Shown here piece by piece: positions 1-7,570 of a stretch of 64,000 bases of DNA. A model generated the notes under the pieces. That model was not told the DNA's origin. It saw nothing but the letters and a program-made list of their open reading frames with translations, and searched no databases. The stretch lies in the NCBI GenBank assembly GCA_020639295.1, contig JACKGY010000005.1, forward strand, positions 124,001-188,000, written 5' to 3'. Numbering within the stretch: position 1 is the stretch's first letter; each line of letters starts with the position of its first letter. This DNA comes from Planctomycetota bacterium (GTDB taxonomy: Bacteria; Planctomycetota; GCA-002687715; DRQF01). The position numbers were made by a program, and so were the translations under genes.

Positions 1-1676
1 ATCAGGGCGACGAACACCAGCTTGCCGAAATCGCTCAGCTCCGGCGAGGTGGAAACGCCGCAGGAGAAACCGACGGTGCCGATCGCCGAGACCGCCTCGA
101 AGAGCAGCTCGTTGAGCCGGAAGGCATCGCCCTCGCTGATCAGCAGCGCCAGCAGGGCGCCGAACAGCGTCAGGGCGTAGATCATGACCACGGCACCCGC
201 CTGCTTGACGATGCTGTCGGCGATGCGCCGCCCCATCGCCTCGGCGTTTCGACGCCGCCGCATCTCCGAGATGATCGCCAGGACCAGCACCATGAAGGTC
301 ACGGTCTTGATGCCGCCGCCGGTCGAACCGGGCGAGGCGCCGATCAGCATGAAGGGGATCAGCATGAAGCGGCCCGCCTGGGACATGCCGCCCTCGCCCG
401 AGAAGGGCACGGTGGCGAAACCGGCGGTACGCGCCGACACCGACTGGAACAGCGAGGCCAGGACCGACTCCCCGGCCGACTTGCCGGCGAGTGAAGCGTC
501 GCGCTCGAGGAAGTAGAAGCCCACCGCGGCGATCAGGACCAGGGCGAGGCTCAGGCTGAGGACGATCCGGCTGTGCAGGCTCATCGGCGGCAGACGCTTG
601 CCTTCGAGGCGCATGCGCAGGCGCCGGAAGACCTCGCTCAGGACGGTGAAGCCGAGACCGCCGGCGGTGATCAGGACCATCACGATGCCGTTGAAGGTCC
701 AGCTCGACGAGTGCGGGATGAAGCTCTGGGTGTCGAGCGCGAAACCGGCGTTGCAGAAGGCCGAGATCGAGTGGAACACGGCGCCGAAGAAGGGATGCTC
801 GCCGCCGACGAACCAGGGCAGGAGGCAGAGCGCGCCGATCAGCTCGAAGCTGATCGTGAACAGGAGGATCGCGGTCATCAGGCCGGAGAGCGAATGGGCG
901 CTCTCGAGGTTCATGCTCGCCCGCACCATGGCCCGATCGGAGACGCCCATGCGATGACCGCTCGAGAGCACCAGGAAGGTGCCGAGGGTCATGATCCCGA
1001 GGCCGCCGAGCTGGATGAGCAGGAGCACGATCCCCTGGCCGAAGGGCGAGAAGGTCTCCACGGTCGGCACGACCTCGAGCCCGGTCACGCAGGTCGCCGA
1101 GGTGGCGGTGAAGATGGCGTCGACCAGGCTCAGCTGTCGTCCCGGAGCCAACGCCCGAGGCGACAGCCAGAGGAAGATCGAACCCAGGCCGATGATCATG
1201 ATGAAGGTGGCGCCGAGGGCGAGGGCCGGCCGGCCGTCGAAGAGCCGCGACCGCATCAGACCATGGATGCCACGGTGGAGGGCGACGCAGAACAGGCCGG
1301 CGGCCATCACCGCTTCGAGCCCCAGCTCGCCGCCGACCACGAGACCGAGGACGGTGGCGGCGAGGTTGAGGGTCAGGAAGGTGGCCCAGCCTCGCCACTC
1401 GCGCAGGAAGCGGGGTCGCGACGCGGCGAGGCGCAGCGAATCGAGGAAGCCGGCATAGAGGACCAGACCGGTCACCGAGATCACCACGCTGGAGAGGACG
1501 TGGTGGTGGTCCTCGAAGTCGAGACCGCTGAACCGCACCAGCAGCGCGACCGGCAGGAGCGGCAGCAGGAGACCGAGCAGGAGACCGGCACGGAAGGTCC
1601 TGGTGCCGGCATCGTAGTGCCCGAGCAGGAACTGCCGGCGGCTCTGCGGCGTGTGTCTCTCGTGGCGCGCGGTCAT
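1..1676 (-). CDS. trkH: TrkH/KtrB-family potassium transporter subunit (partial)
   Basis: Membrane subunit of a Trk/Ktr potassium uptake system. About 558 residues are visible and the C-terminus runs off the left edge. The four P-loop filter motifs of the family can be read in order: TATSATCVTGL, FHSISAFCNAGF, FQSVSARTAGF and EAVSAIGTVGFS, each with the filter glycine. The chain is otherwise a series of hydrophobic helices. The ATG at 1676 overlaps the gpmI stop by four bases (ATGA), so the two are probably translationally coupled. No TrkA/KtrA regulatory gene is visible; it could lie beyond the left edge. The family call is firm; Trk versus Ktr is not resolved. Confidence 0.93.
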   Translation of the reverse strand, partial: MTARHERHTPQSRRQFLLGHYDAGTRTFRAGLLLGLLLPLLPVALLVRFSGLDFEDHHHVLSSVVISVTGLVLYAGFLDSLRLAASRPRFLREWRGWATFLTLNLAATVLGLVVGGELGLEAVMAAGLFCVALHRGIHGLMRSRLFDGRPALALGATFIMIIGLGSIFLWLSPRALAPGRQLSLVDAIFTATSATCVTGLEVVPTVETFSPFGQGIVLLLIQLGGLGIMTLGTFLVLSSGHRMGVSDRAMVRASMNLESAHSLSGLMTAILLFTISFELIGALCLLPWFVGGEHPFFGAVFHSISAFCNAGFALDTQSFIPHSSSWTFNGIVMVLITAGGLGFTVLSEVFRRLRMRLEGKRLPPMSLHSRIVLSLSLALVLIAAVGFYFLERDASLAGKSAGESVLASLFQSVSARTAGFATVPFSGEGGMSQAGRFMLIPFMLIGASPGSTGGGIKTVTFMVLVLAIISEMRRRRNAEAMGRRIADSIVKQAGAVVMIYALTLFGALLALLISEGDAFRLNELLFEAVSAIGTVGFSCGVSTSPELSDFGKLVFVAL

Positions 1677-3208
1677 CGCCGCTCGAGCAGGCTGCGACCG
1701 TTCATCACGGCCGGCTTGGCGATGCCCATGACGTCGAGGAGCGTCGGGATGACGTCGGCGAGCCGCCCACCCCGCGGATCGAGCCGGCCGGCGCGGAAGC
1801 GCTCGTCGATGAGCACCAGCGGCACCGGGTTGGTCGTGTGAGCGGTGTGCGCCTGGTTCGTCTTCGGGTCCCACATCTGCTCGATGTTGCCGTGGTCGGC
1901 GGTGAGCAGGATGCCGCCGCCGCGACCGATGATCGCCTCCGCGATCGCCCCGACCGCGCGATCGACGGCTTCGACCGCCTTGACCGCGGCGTCGAACTTG
2001 CCGGTGTGCCCGACCATGTCGGCGTTGGCGAAGTTCATGATCATCAGATCGTGGGCGCCGGCGGCGACCGCGTCGAGCACCTTCTCGGTGACCAGCGGCG
2101 CGCTCATCTCCGGCTGGAGGTCGTAGGTGGCCACCTTGGGCGAGGGGATGAGGATGCGCTCCTCGCCCTTGAAGGGCTCCTCCTTGCCGCCGTTGAAGAA
2201 GAAGGTGACGTGGGCGTACTTCTCGGTCTCGGCGATGCGGAGCTGGCTCAGGCCCTCGCGTTCGGCCAGCTCGCCGAAGACCAGTTCGAGATCGATCTTC
2301 TCGAAGGCGACCTGGACGGGGTAGCCCTCCTTGTATTCGGTCATCGTCGCGTAGGCGAGATCGAGGTCGGACTCGACCGCGAAGCCGGCGAAGTCCTTCA
2401 CCATGAAGGCCTCGGTGAGCTGGCGCACGCGGTCGGCGCGGAAGTTGAACATGATGATGCCGTCGCCGCGCTGGATGCGCGGCGCGCCGGCGATGATGCG
2501 CGGCTTGACGAACTCGTCGTCCTCGCCGGCGTCGTAGGCGGCGCCGAGGGCCTCGAGCGCGCTGCCGGCGCGCTGGCCGTCGCCGCGCACCAGGGCATCG
2601 TAGGCGATCTGGACCCGCTCCCAGCGGCGGTCGCGATCCATCGCCCAGTAGCGGCCGACGACGGTGCCGATGAGACCCGCCCCGTGGGTCGTCATCGTCG
2701 CCTCGAGCTCGCGCAGGTAGCGCTCGGCCGAGCGCGGCGGCGTGTCCCGGCCATCGAGGAAGGCATGGAAGACGCAACGGTCGCCGGACAGCCCGTGACG
2801 GGCGGCCAGCTCGATCAAGGCCTGGTAGTGGTAGTCGGAGCTGTGCACGCCGCCATCGGAGAGGAGCCCCATCAGATGCAGGCGAGATCCGCGATCTCGG
2901 ACCGCCTCGATCACGGCGAGGAAGGCCGGATTGGCGAAGAAGCTGCCCTCGGCGACGGTGGCGTTGATCCGGTCGATGTCCTGGGCCACGACGCGGCCGG
3001 CGCCGATGTTCATGTGCCCCACCTCGGAGTTGCCCATCAGGCCCGGCATCAGGCCGACGTCGGTGCCGTGGGCCGCGATCCGCGTGTGCGGGTAGCGGCC
3101 GAAGATGCGATCGAAGTGGGGAGTGCTCGCCGCCCTGATGGCGTTGCCGTCGACGGCTTCGGAGATGCCGAAGCCGTCGAGGACGATGATCGCGTGGGGA
3201 GTCCGCAT
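1673..3208 (-). CDS. gpmI: 2,3-bisphosphoglycerate-independent phosphoglycerate mutase
   Basis: Cytosolic glycolytic enzyme interconverting 3- and 2-phosphoglycerate through a phosphoserine intermediate. It has 511 residues, the usual length. The N-terminal metal ligand (Asp11 in DGFG), the nucleophilic serine (Ser61 in MGNSEVGHMN) and the C-terminal metal site TADHGN of the alkaline phosphatase superfamily are all present. An AGGAGG sits about 11 bases before the ATG. It is the third gene of the minus-strand train fhs - yugP - gpmI - trkH and overlaps trkH by four bases. No sign of decay. Confidence 0.97.
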   Translation of the reverse strand: MRTPHAIIVLDGFGISEAVDGNAIRAASTPHFDRIFGRYPHTRIAAHGTDVGLMPGLMGNSEVGHMNIGAGRVVAQDIDRINATVAEGSFFANPAFLAVIEAVRDRGSRLHLMGLLSDGGVHSSDYHYQALIELAARHGLSGDRCVFHAFLDGRDTPPRSAERYLRELEATMTTHGAGLIGTVVGRYWAMDRDRRWERVQIAYDALVRGDGQRAGSALEALGAAYDAGEDDEFVKPRIIAGAPRIQRGDGIIMFNFRADRVRQLTEAFMVKDFAGFAVESDLDLAYATMTEYKEGYPVQVAFEKIDLELVFGELAEREGLSQLRIAETEKYAHVTFFFNGGKEEPFKGEERILIPSPKVATYDLQPEMSAPLVTEKVLDAVAAGAHDLMIMNFANADMVGHTGKFDAAVKAVEAVDRAVGAIAEAIIGRGGGILLTADHGNIEQMWDPKTNQAHTAHTTNPVPLVLIDERFRAGRLDPRGGRLADVIPTLLDVMGIAKPAVMNGRSLLERR

Positions 3209-3254
3209 GCGGGCCCTGTCCTCCTGGCCTGGTGCCGGGAACGGCCCGGCGGCC

Positions 3255-3953
3255 TCAGTCGTCGCGTCCGCCCAGGAGTCCGGTCCTGAGCGCGAAGTAG
3301 ATCAAGGTGGCCAGCGAGGAGATGGCCGCCGCGACGTAGGTCGAGGCCGCCGCACGCAGCACGGCGCGAGCGCCGTCCAGCTCCTCTCCGACCAGGATCC
3401 GCCCGTCGGCGAGCGCCACCATGGCGCGCTTGCTGGCGTCGAACTCCACGGGCAGGGTGACCAAGGTGAACAGGGTCGTCAAGCCGAAGACCACGACGCC
3501 GATCTGCGCCAGGCCCACCGAGTGCAGGATCATGCCCAGGAAGATCAGCGGGATGGCGAGATTGGAGCCGATGCCCACCAGCGGAACGAGCGCCGACCGG
3601 AAGCCCAGCCAGGCATAGGCCCGGGCGTGCTGGACCGCATGGCCGACCTCGTGGGCGGCGATGCCCAGGGCGGCCACGGAACGGCCACCGTAGTTCTGCG
3701 GCGAGAGCCTCAGGGTCTTGCTGCGCGGGTCGTAGTGGTCGCTGAGGAAGCCCCCGACCTGCTCGATGCTGACGTCGCGAATGCCGTTGAAGTCCAGGAT
3801 CGCCTTGGCGACCTGGGCCCCGGTCATGCCGTTGCGCGCCCCCACCTGGCTCCACTTGGAGAAGGAACTCTTCACCCAGGCGGAGCAGAGGAAACTGAGG
3901 AGGAGGCAGGGCCCGACGATGAACCAGTAGAGGGGGTCGAAGGTCAGCATCAT
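3255..3953 (-). CDS. YugP-type membrane zinc metallopeptidase
   Basis: Predicted neutral zinc metallopeptidase of the YugP (peptidase_Mx / Zn_peptidase_2) family, 232 residues. An N-terminal hydrophobic helix (about 8-24) is followed by the zinc-binding HEVGH at residues 101-105 and three further hydrophobic segments towards the C-terminus, so the catalytic helix faces a membrane-anchored fold. It begins with two adjacent ATG codons; AAGGAG lies eight bases upstream. It starts 22 bases after the fhs stop and ends 46 bases before gpmI, consistent with one transcript. The substrate of this family is not established. Confidence 0.9.
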   Translation of the reverse strand: MMLTFDPLYWFIVGPCLLLSFLCSAWVKSSFSKWSQVGARNGMTGAQVAKAILDFNGIRDVSIEQVGGFLSDHYDPRSKTLRLSPQNYGGRSVAALGIAAHEVGHAVQHARAYAWLGFRSALVPLVGIGSNLAIPLIFLGMILHSVGLAQIGVVVFGLTTLFTLVTLPVEFDASKRAMVALADGRILVGEELDGARAVLRAAASTYVAAAISSLATLIYFALRTGLLGGRDD

Positions 3954-3975
3954 GGTCGTCTCCTTTCAGCCGGTC

Positions 3976-5685
3976 TCAGAACAGGCCCTGGACCTGTCCG
4001 TTCTCGTCGATGTCGATGCTCCGCAGCGCCGGCCGGCTGCCGAGGCCCGGCATCAGCATCATGTCACCCGCCAGCGGGTAGACGAAGCCGGCGCCCGCCG
4101 CGAGGCGGACGCCGCGAACCGGGAACAGGTAGCCCTCGGGCGCGCCCTTCAGGGTCGGGTCGTGCGAGATGCTGAGGTGGGTCTTCGCCATGCAGATCGG
4201 CAGATTCCCGAATCCCCAGGCCTCGATCCGCTCGATGCTCTCGCGCGCGGCCTCGGCGAGTTCGATCTCCGCGGCGCCGTAGAAGCGGGTCGCGAGGGTC
4301 CGGATCTTGTTCTCGATCGAGTCCTCCAGCTCGTAGCCGTGCTGGAACCGGGCACCCTTCTCGGCCGCGGCCACGACCGCCAGGGCGAGGGCCTCGCCGC
4401 CGACGCCGCCTCTGCCGTGGACCTCGGAGAGCTCGGCCGCGTCGGCGCCGAACTCGAGCGCCTTGGCCCGGACGTAGGCCAGCTCCTCCTCGTTGTCGTT
4501 GCCGAAGCGGTTGATCGCCACCACGACCGGGATGCCGTGGGCGCGGACGTTGGCGATGTGCCGGCGGAGGTTGGGCAGGCCGGCGTCGATCGCGGCGACG
4601 TCCTTCTCGAACAGGCCCGGATCGAGGGGCTTGCCGGCCTTGATGTCGAAGCGGTCGCAGTGGGCCTTGAGCGCCCGCACGGTGACCACGACGACGGCCG
4701 CGTCCGGGGTGATGCCGGAGGCGCGCGCCTTGATGTTGCAGAGCTTCTCGAAGCCCATGTCGGCGCCGAAACCGCTCTCGGTCACGGTGTAGTCGGCCAG
4801 GCGCGTCGCGATCTGGTCGGCGATCACCGAGCTGTTGCCATAGGCGATGTTCGCGAAGGGACCGGCATGGACGAAGGCGATGGTGCCCTCGTTGGTCTGC
4901 ATCACGGTGGGATTGACGGCGTCCTTGAGGATCGCCGCCATCGCGCCGGCGCACTCCAGGGTCTCGGCCGTGACCGGGCGCCCCTCGTGGTCCTCGCCGA
5001 CGATGATCCGGCCCAGCCGCGCCCGGAGATCGAAGATGTCCCGGGACAGGCCGAGGATGGCCATCACCTCCGAGGCCGGGGTGATGTCGAAGCCGGTGAG
5101 ACGCGGAACGCCGTTCTTCTTGCCGCCGAGACCGACCTCGATCTCGCGTAGGGCCCGGTCGTTGATGTCCACGACGCGACGGTAGGTCACCTTCTCCGGA
5201 TTCAGGCCGAAGGGGTTCTTGAGCAGGATCGAGCTGTCCACCCAGGCGGCCAGGAGGTTGTGGGCCGCGCTCACCGCGTGCATGTCGCCGGTGAGATGGA
5301 GGTTGAAATCCTCCATCGGGACCACCTGGGAATGGCCGCCGCCGGCGGCGCCGCCCTTGACCCCGAAGACCGGCCCCATCGAGGGCTGGCGGATGGTGAT
5401 GATCGCCTTCTTGCCGATGCGGTTCAGGGCCAAGCCGAGGCCGATCGTGGTGACGGTCTTGCCCTCCCCCAGGGGGGTGGGGGTCACGGCGGTGACGTCG
5501 ATGTACTTGCCCCGGGGCCGGTCGGCCAGGCGGGCGGTCATCGCCCGGGCGTCGACCTTGGCCTTCCAGGGGCCGTAGAGCAGGAGTTCCGAGTCCAGGA
5601 TGCCGAAGCGGCCGGCCACCTCGCCGATGGGCTCGAGGCGGTAGTCGCGGGCAATTTCGAGGTCACTGCGCATGCTGCGTTCCAT
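3976..5685 (-). CDS. fhs: Formate-tetrahydrofolate ligase
   Basis: ATP-dependent ligase making 10-formyltetrahydrofolate from formate, feeding one-carbon metabolism. The P-loop-like TPLGEGKT, the following GLGLALNRIGKKA segment, and the conserved FNLHLTGD and PASEVMAILGL blocks are present. I place the start at the ATG at 5685 (569 residues, near the family norm) because GGAG lies 11 bases upstream. An in-frame ATG at 5730 would add 15 atypical residues, and the one at 5673 is also possible. First gene of the four-gene minus-strand train. No neighbouring acetogenesis genes are visible, so a role in C1 interconversion is the safer reading. Confidence 0.96.
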   Translation of the reverse strand: MERSMRSDLEIARDYRLEPIGEVAGRFGILDSELLLYGPWKAKVDARAMTARLADRPRGKYIDVTAVTPTPLGEGKTVTTIGLGLALNRIGKKAIITIRQPSMGPVFGVKGGAAGGGHSQVVPMEDFNLHLTGDMHAVSAAHNLLAAWVDSSILLKNPFGLNPEKVTYRRVVDINDRALREIEVGLGGKKNGVPRLTGFDITPASEVMAILGLSRDIFDLRARLGRIIVGEDHEGRPVTAETLECAGAMAAILKDAVNPTVMQTNEGTIAFVHAGPFANIAYGNSSVIADQIATRLADYTVTESGFGADMGFEKLCNIKARASGITPDAAVVVVTVRALKAHCDRFDIKAGKPLDPGLFEKDVAAIDAGLPNLRRHIANVRAHGIPVVVAINRFGNDNEEELAYVRAKALEFGADAAELSEVHGRGGVGGEALALAVVAAAEKGARFQHGYELEDSIENKIRTLATRFYGAAEIELAEAARESIERIEAWGFGNLPICMAKTHLSISHDPTLKGAPEGYLFPVRGVRLAAGAGFVYPLAGDMMLMPGLGSRPALRSIDIDENGQVQGLF

Positions 5686-5811
5686 TCGGGTTGCGTCTCC
5701 GGATTGATACGACAACGACCTGACTTCCAAAAGGAGCCCGCCGACCCCGGTTTCCCCCTCCCGACCGCCTGATGGGGGGACAGATTCGACGAAATTCGCT
5801 CTGACGGATGG

Positions 5812-5839
5812 TTGACCGGGGCCGCCCCATCTCTATACT
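5812..5839 (+). promoter_or_regulatory. Sigma-70-type promoter of the candidate sRNA
   Basis: TTGACC at 5812-5817 and TATACT at 5834-5839 are separated by 16 bases, close to the housekeeping consensus and unusual in such GC-rich DNA. Predicted transcription start is near 5846. No coding region with a ribosome binding site follows; an intrinsic terminator lies 160 bases on. Confidence 0.75.
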
Positions 5840-5845
5840 GACGCT

Positions 5846-6006
5846 CGGTTCGCACATGACAGTGGACTCCTCACCTGCTGTCGCGAACCTTGGACCTCCG
5901 CGATCACGGTCACGTAGGTCGAACCACCACCACAGCAAGACCACACGATCTCTCATCAGTGGTTACCGACCGGCATCGGCGCCTTCACCGATGCCGGCTT
6001 TTTTTT
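5846..6006 (+). ncRNA. Candidate small RNA with anti-Shine-Dalgarno loops
   Basis: A roughly 160-nt transcript is predicted between a near-consensus promoter and a perfect intrinsic terminator. Visible folds: hairpin 1 pairs GGTTCGC (5847-5853) with GCGAACC (5883-5889) and GACAG (5858-5862) with CTGTC (5878-5882), its loop carrying ACTCCTCACC. Hairpin 2 pairs around GACCT (5893-5897) and AGGTC (5916-5920) with CCTCCG at the loop side. AACCAC (5922-5927) can pair with GTGGTT (5959-5964), enclosing a C/A-rich loop. CUCCUC and ACCUCC are complementary to ribosome binding sites, which suggests, by inference only, a trans-acting antisense regulator. GGTTCG can alternatively pair with CGAACC at 5920-5925. 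A 6S RNA-like long helix is not evident. No known family was recognised. Confidence 0.6.
5970..6006 (+). terminator. Intrinsic terminator of the candidate sRNA
   Basis: CCGGCATCGG (5970-5979) pairs perfectly with CCGATGCCGG (5988-5997) across an eight-base loop, followed by one C and eight T residues (5999-6006). This is the clearest rho-independent terminator in the window. Confidence 0.9.
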
Positions 6007-6112
6007 GTCGGCCGGAGAAGGGATCTCGTGGCCTCCGACCGGGTCTTCGCGGCTCCGGCGGCGTCGCTTCGACCTACGACGTGGCTTGGGCCACGCCTCC
6101 GGCCTCGCTCCT

Positions 6113-6221
6113 TGCCGAGAACCACGAATCCCACGGCCTCGGCGACTCGATCTCCCTTCACCGACCTCCGAGATGGCAAAGGCAGATTCGAGCCTCGCCA
6201 CGAAAGACCAACTCCTCGGCA
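6113..6221 (+). repeat. 109-bp MITE-like repeat, copy 1
   Basis: First of two direct copies spaced by 167 bases start to start, with only a handful of mismatches between them. It begins TGCCGAG and ends CTCGGCA, a perfect 7-bp terminal inverted repeat. An internal CTCGGC can also pair with the left end. No convincing coding capacity and no obvious target duplication. Confidence 0.75.
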
Positions 6222-6279
6222 CACCTGTTGGATTCTCCGATGCCGCAGGGAAGCGGTTGTTGCCTGGGGCGAAGATCGG

Positions 6280-6388
6280 TGCCGAGAACCACGAATCCCA
6301 CGGCCTCGGCGACTCGATCTCCCTTCACCGACCTCCAGGATGGCAAGGGCAGATTCGAGCCTTGCCACGAAAGACCAACTCCCCGGCA
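6280..6388 (+). repeat. 109-bp MITE-like repeat, copy 2
   Basis: Second direct copy of the element at 6113-6221. Its right terminus is CCCGGCA, one base different from copy 1. It ends 36 bases before the UbiA stop codon. Likely a dispersed non-autonomous element; dispersal elsewhere cannot be judged from this window. Confidence 0.75.
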
Positions 6389-6423
6389 GGACTGGTCGGT
6401 CGCGTCGAGGGGGGGGGACCGGA

Positions 6424-7332
6424 TCAGAGCTGGTAGATCAGCGCGGAGCCGAACTGGGCGGTCATCATCAGGAGGTACATGTGGGTCCAGGCCGGGTGGT
6501 TCTCGGTGCGGGCGAGGGCCTCGGGATCACGCATGAGCAGGCGGACGAGAAAGGCGCCGTAGAGCGAGCAGATCGAGCCGAGGACGATCAGGGCCCAGGC
6601 CGGTGCCGACAGCGGCGAGTCCGGCAGGAGACCGGCCAGGATCAGGAGCAACCAGGGCAGGACGAAGAAGGGCGCGGTCACCCGCATCGCGCCCCGCACC
6701 CCGAGCCGGATCGGCAGGTTCCGCACCCCCGCCTCGCGGTCGCCGCGCAGGTCGGCGTAGTCCTTCGTGGTGGTCGCCCCGAGAAGGAAGAGGAAGAAGA
6801 CCAGGCCGAGGCACCAGGGCTCCGGATCGGAGAAGACCGGGGCCACGCTCGACCAGCCGGCGACCTTCAGCAGGAGACCGCGCGGCAGGGCCACCGTCAG
6901 GTTGGCGCGCCAGCCGAACCGCCGCCAGCGGAACGGCGGTCCGCTGTAGGCGTAGGTCACGAAGGTGGTGAAGAGCACGATGAAGAAGCACTCGTGCCCC
7001 GCCCCGGCCTCGACGAACCAGGCCATGGTCAGGGCGGCGAGATAGAGCAGGCTGCCGAGGACCCAGGCCGCCCGGATCGAGAGGGCCCCCGAGGGCAGGG
7101 GCCGCTCCGGCTTGTTGATCCGGTCCTGAGCCAGGTCGAAGATCTGGTTGATGACGTTCGAGGCCGCGTTCAGCGTCCCCGCCATGAGGATGCCCAGGAG
7201 CACCGATCGGACGAGCCCGGGGCGATCGAGGGCGGTCCCCAGCGCGCCGTGGGCCGCCGCGGCGCCGGTCGCCATGCCGAGCATCGGCGGCAGGAGCGTG
7301 AAGGGTCGGGTGATCCTGAGCAGGGCTCGCAT
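6424..7332 (-). CDS. UbiA-family prenyltransferase
   Basis: Integral membrane prenyltransferase that transfers a polyprenyl or phytyl/geranylgeranyl group to an acceptor. It has 302 residues and many hydrophobic helices. The first Asp-rich motif is visible as NQIFDLAQDRINKPERPLPSG (D66, D70), and the second as DYADLRGDREAGVRNLP near residue 190; both bind Mg-diphosphate. The acceptor (quinone ring, chlorophyllide, glycerol phosphate) cannot be told from these motifs. Monocistronic on the minus strand and divergent from the secreted protein at 7571. A VTE5/VTE6-like kinase pair lies about 3 kb away, which would fit a prenol-salvage role, but that link is inference. Confidence 0.9.
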   Translation of the reverse strand: MRALLRITRPFTLLPPMLGMATGAAAAHGALGTALDRPGLVRSVLLGILMAGTLNAASNVINQIFDLAQDRINKPERPLPSGALSIRAAWVLGSLLYLAALTMAWFVEAGAGHECFFIVLFTTFVTYAYSGPPFRWRRFGWRANLTVALPRGLLLKVAGWSSVAPVFSDPEPWCLGLVFFLFLLGATTTKDYADLRGDREAGVRNLPIRLGVRGAMRVTAPFFVLPWLLLILAGLLPDSPLSAPAWALIVLGSICSLYGAFLVRLLMRDPEALARTENHPAWTHMYLLMMTAQFGSALIYQL

Positions 7333-7486
7333 GGCGGACTATGCCCCTCCCCTCCGCCCCGATCAAGACGGCCCAAGTCCCTGGCCCGCAAGAGGTCAGG
7401 GAAAGCGGGAGATTTCCTCCGGATTGTCGTTCCGGCCCCGGAACGCCGCCCGATCTTGATGCATGGCCCTGGATGCCCTTTTCCTT

Positions 7487-7511
7487 GGTGCCGGCGCGCG
7501 TGACCGGCACC
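7487..7511. other. Inverted repeat in the leader of the nidogen-like gene
   Basis: GGTGCCGG (7487-7494) and CCGGCACC (7504-7511) form a perfect 8-bp inverted repeat with a nine-base spacer, 60 bases before the ATG at 7571. It could be an operator or a leader hairpin. The rest of the 238-bp divergent intergenic region shows no clear promoter. Confidence 0.4.
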
Positions 7512-7570
7512 ATGACACGACCCTTTTCGTCCAGCTCAGCTCCCGTCGCGCCCTCACGAGGAGTCCGAAC

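Noticed and set aside
573..3289. Plus-strand open frames opposite trkH and gpmI
   Set aside because: Low-complexity Arg/Glu/Ala-rich translations mirroring the codon bias of the true minus-strand genes.
5846..6006. Candidate sRNA as 6S RNA
   Set aside because: 6S RNA is sometimes near folate genes, but the needed long closing helix with a central bubble cannot be drawn; only separate hairpins form.
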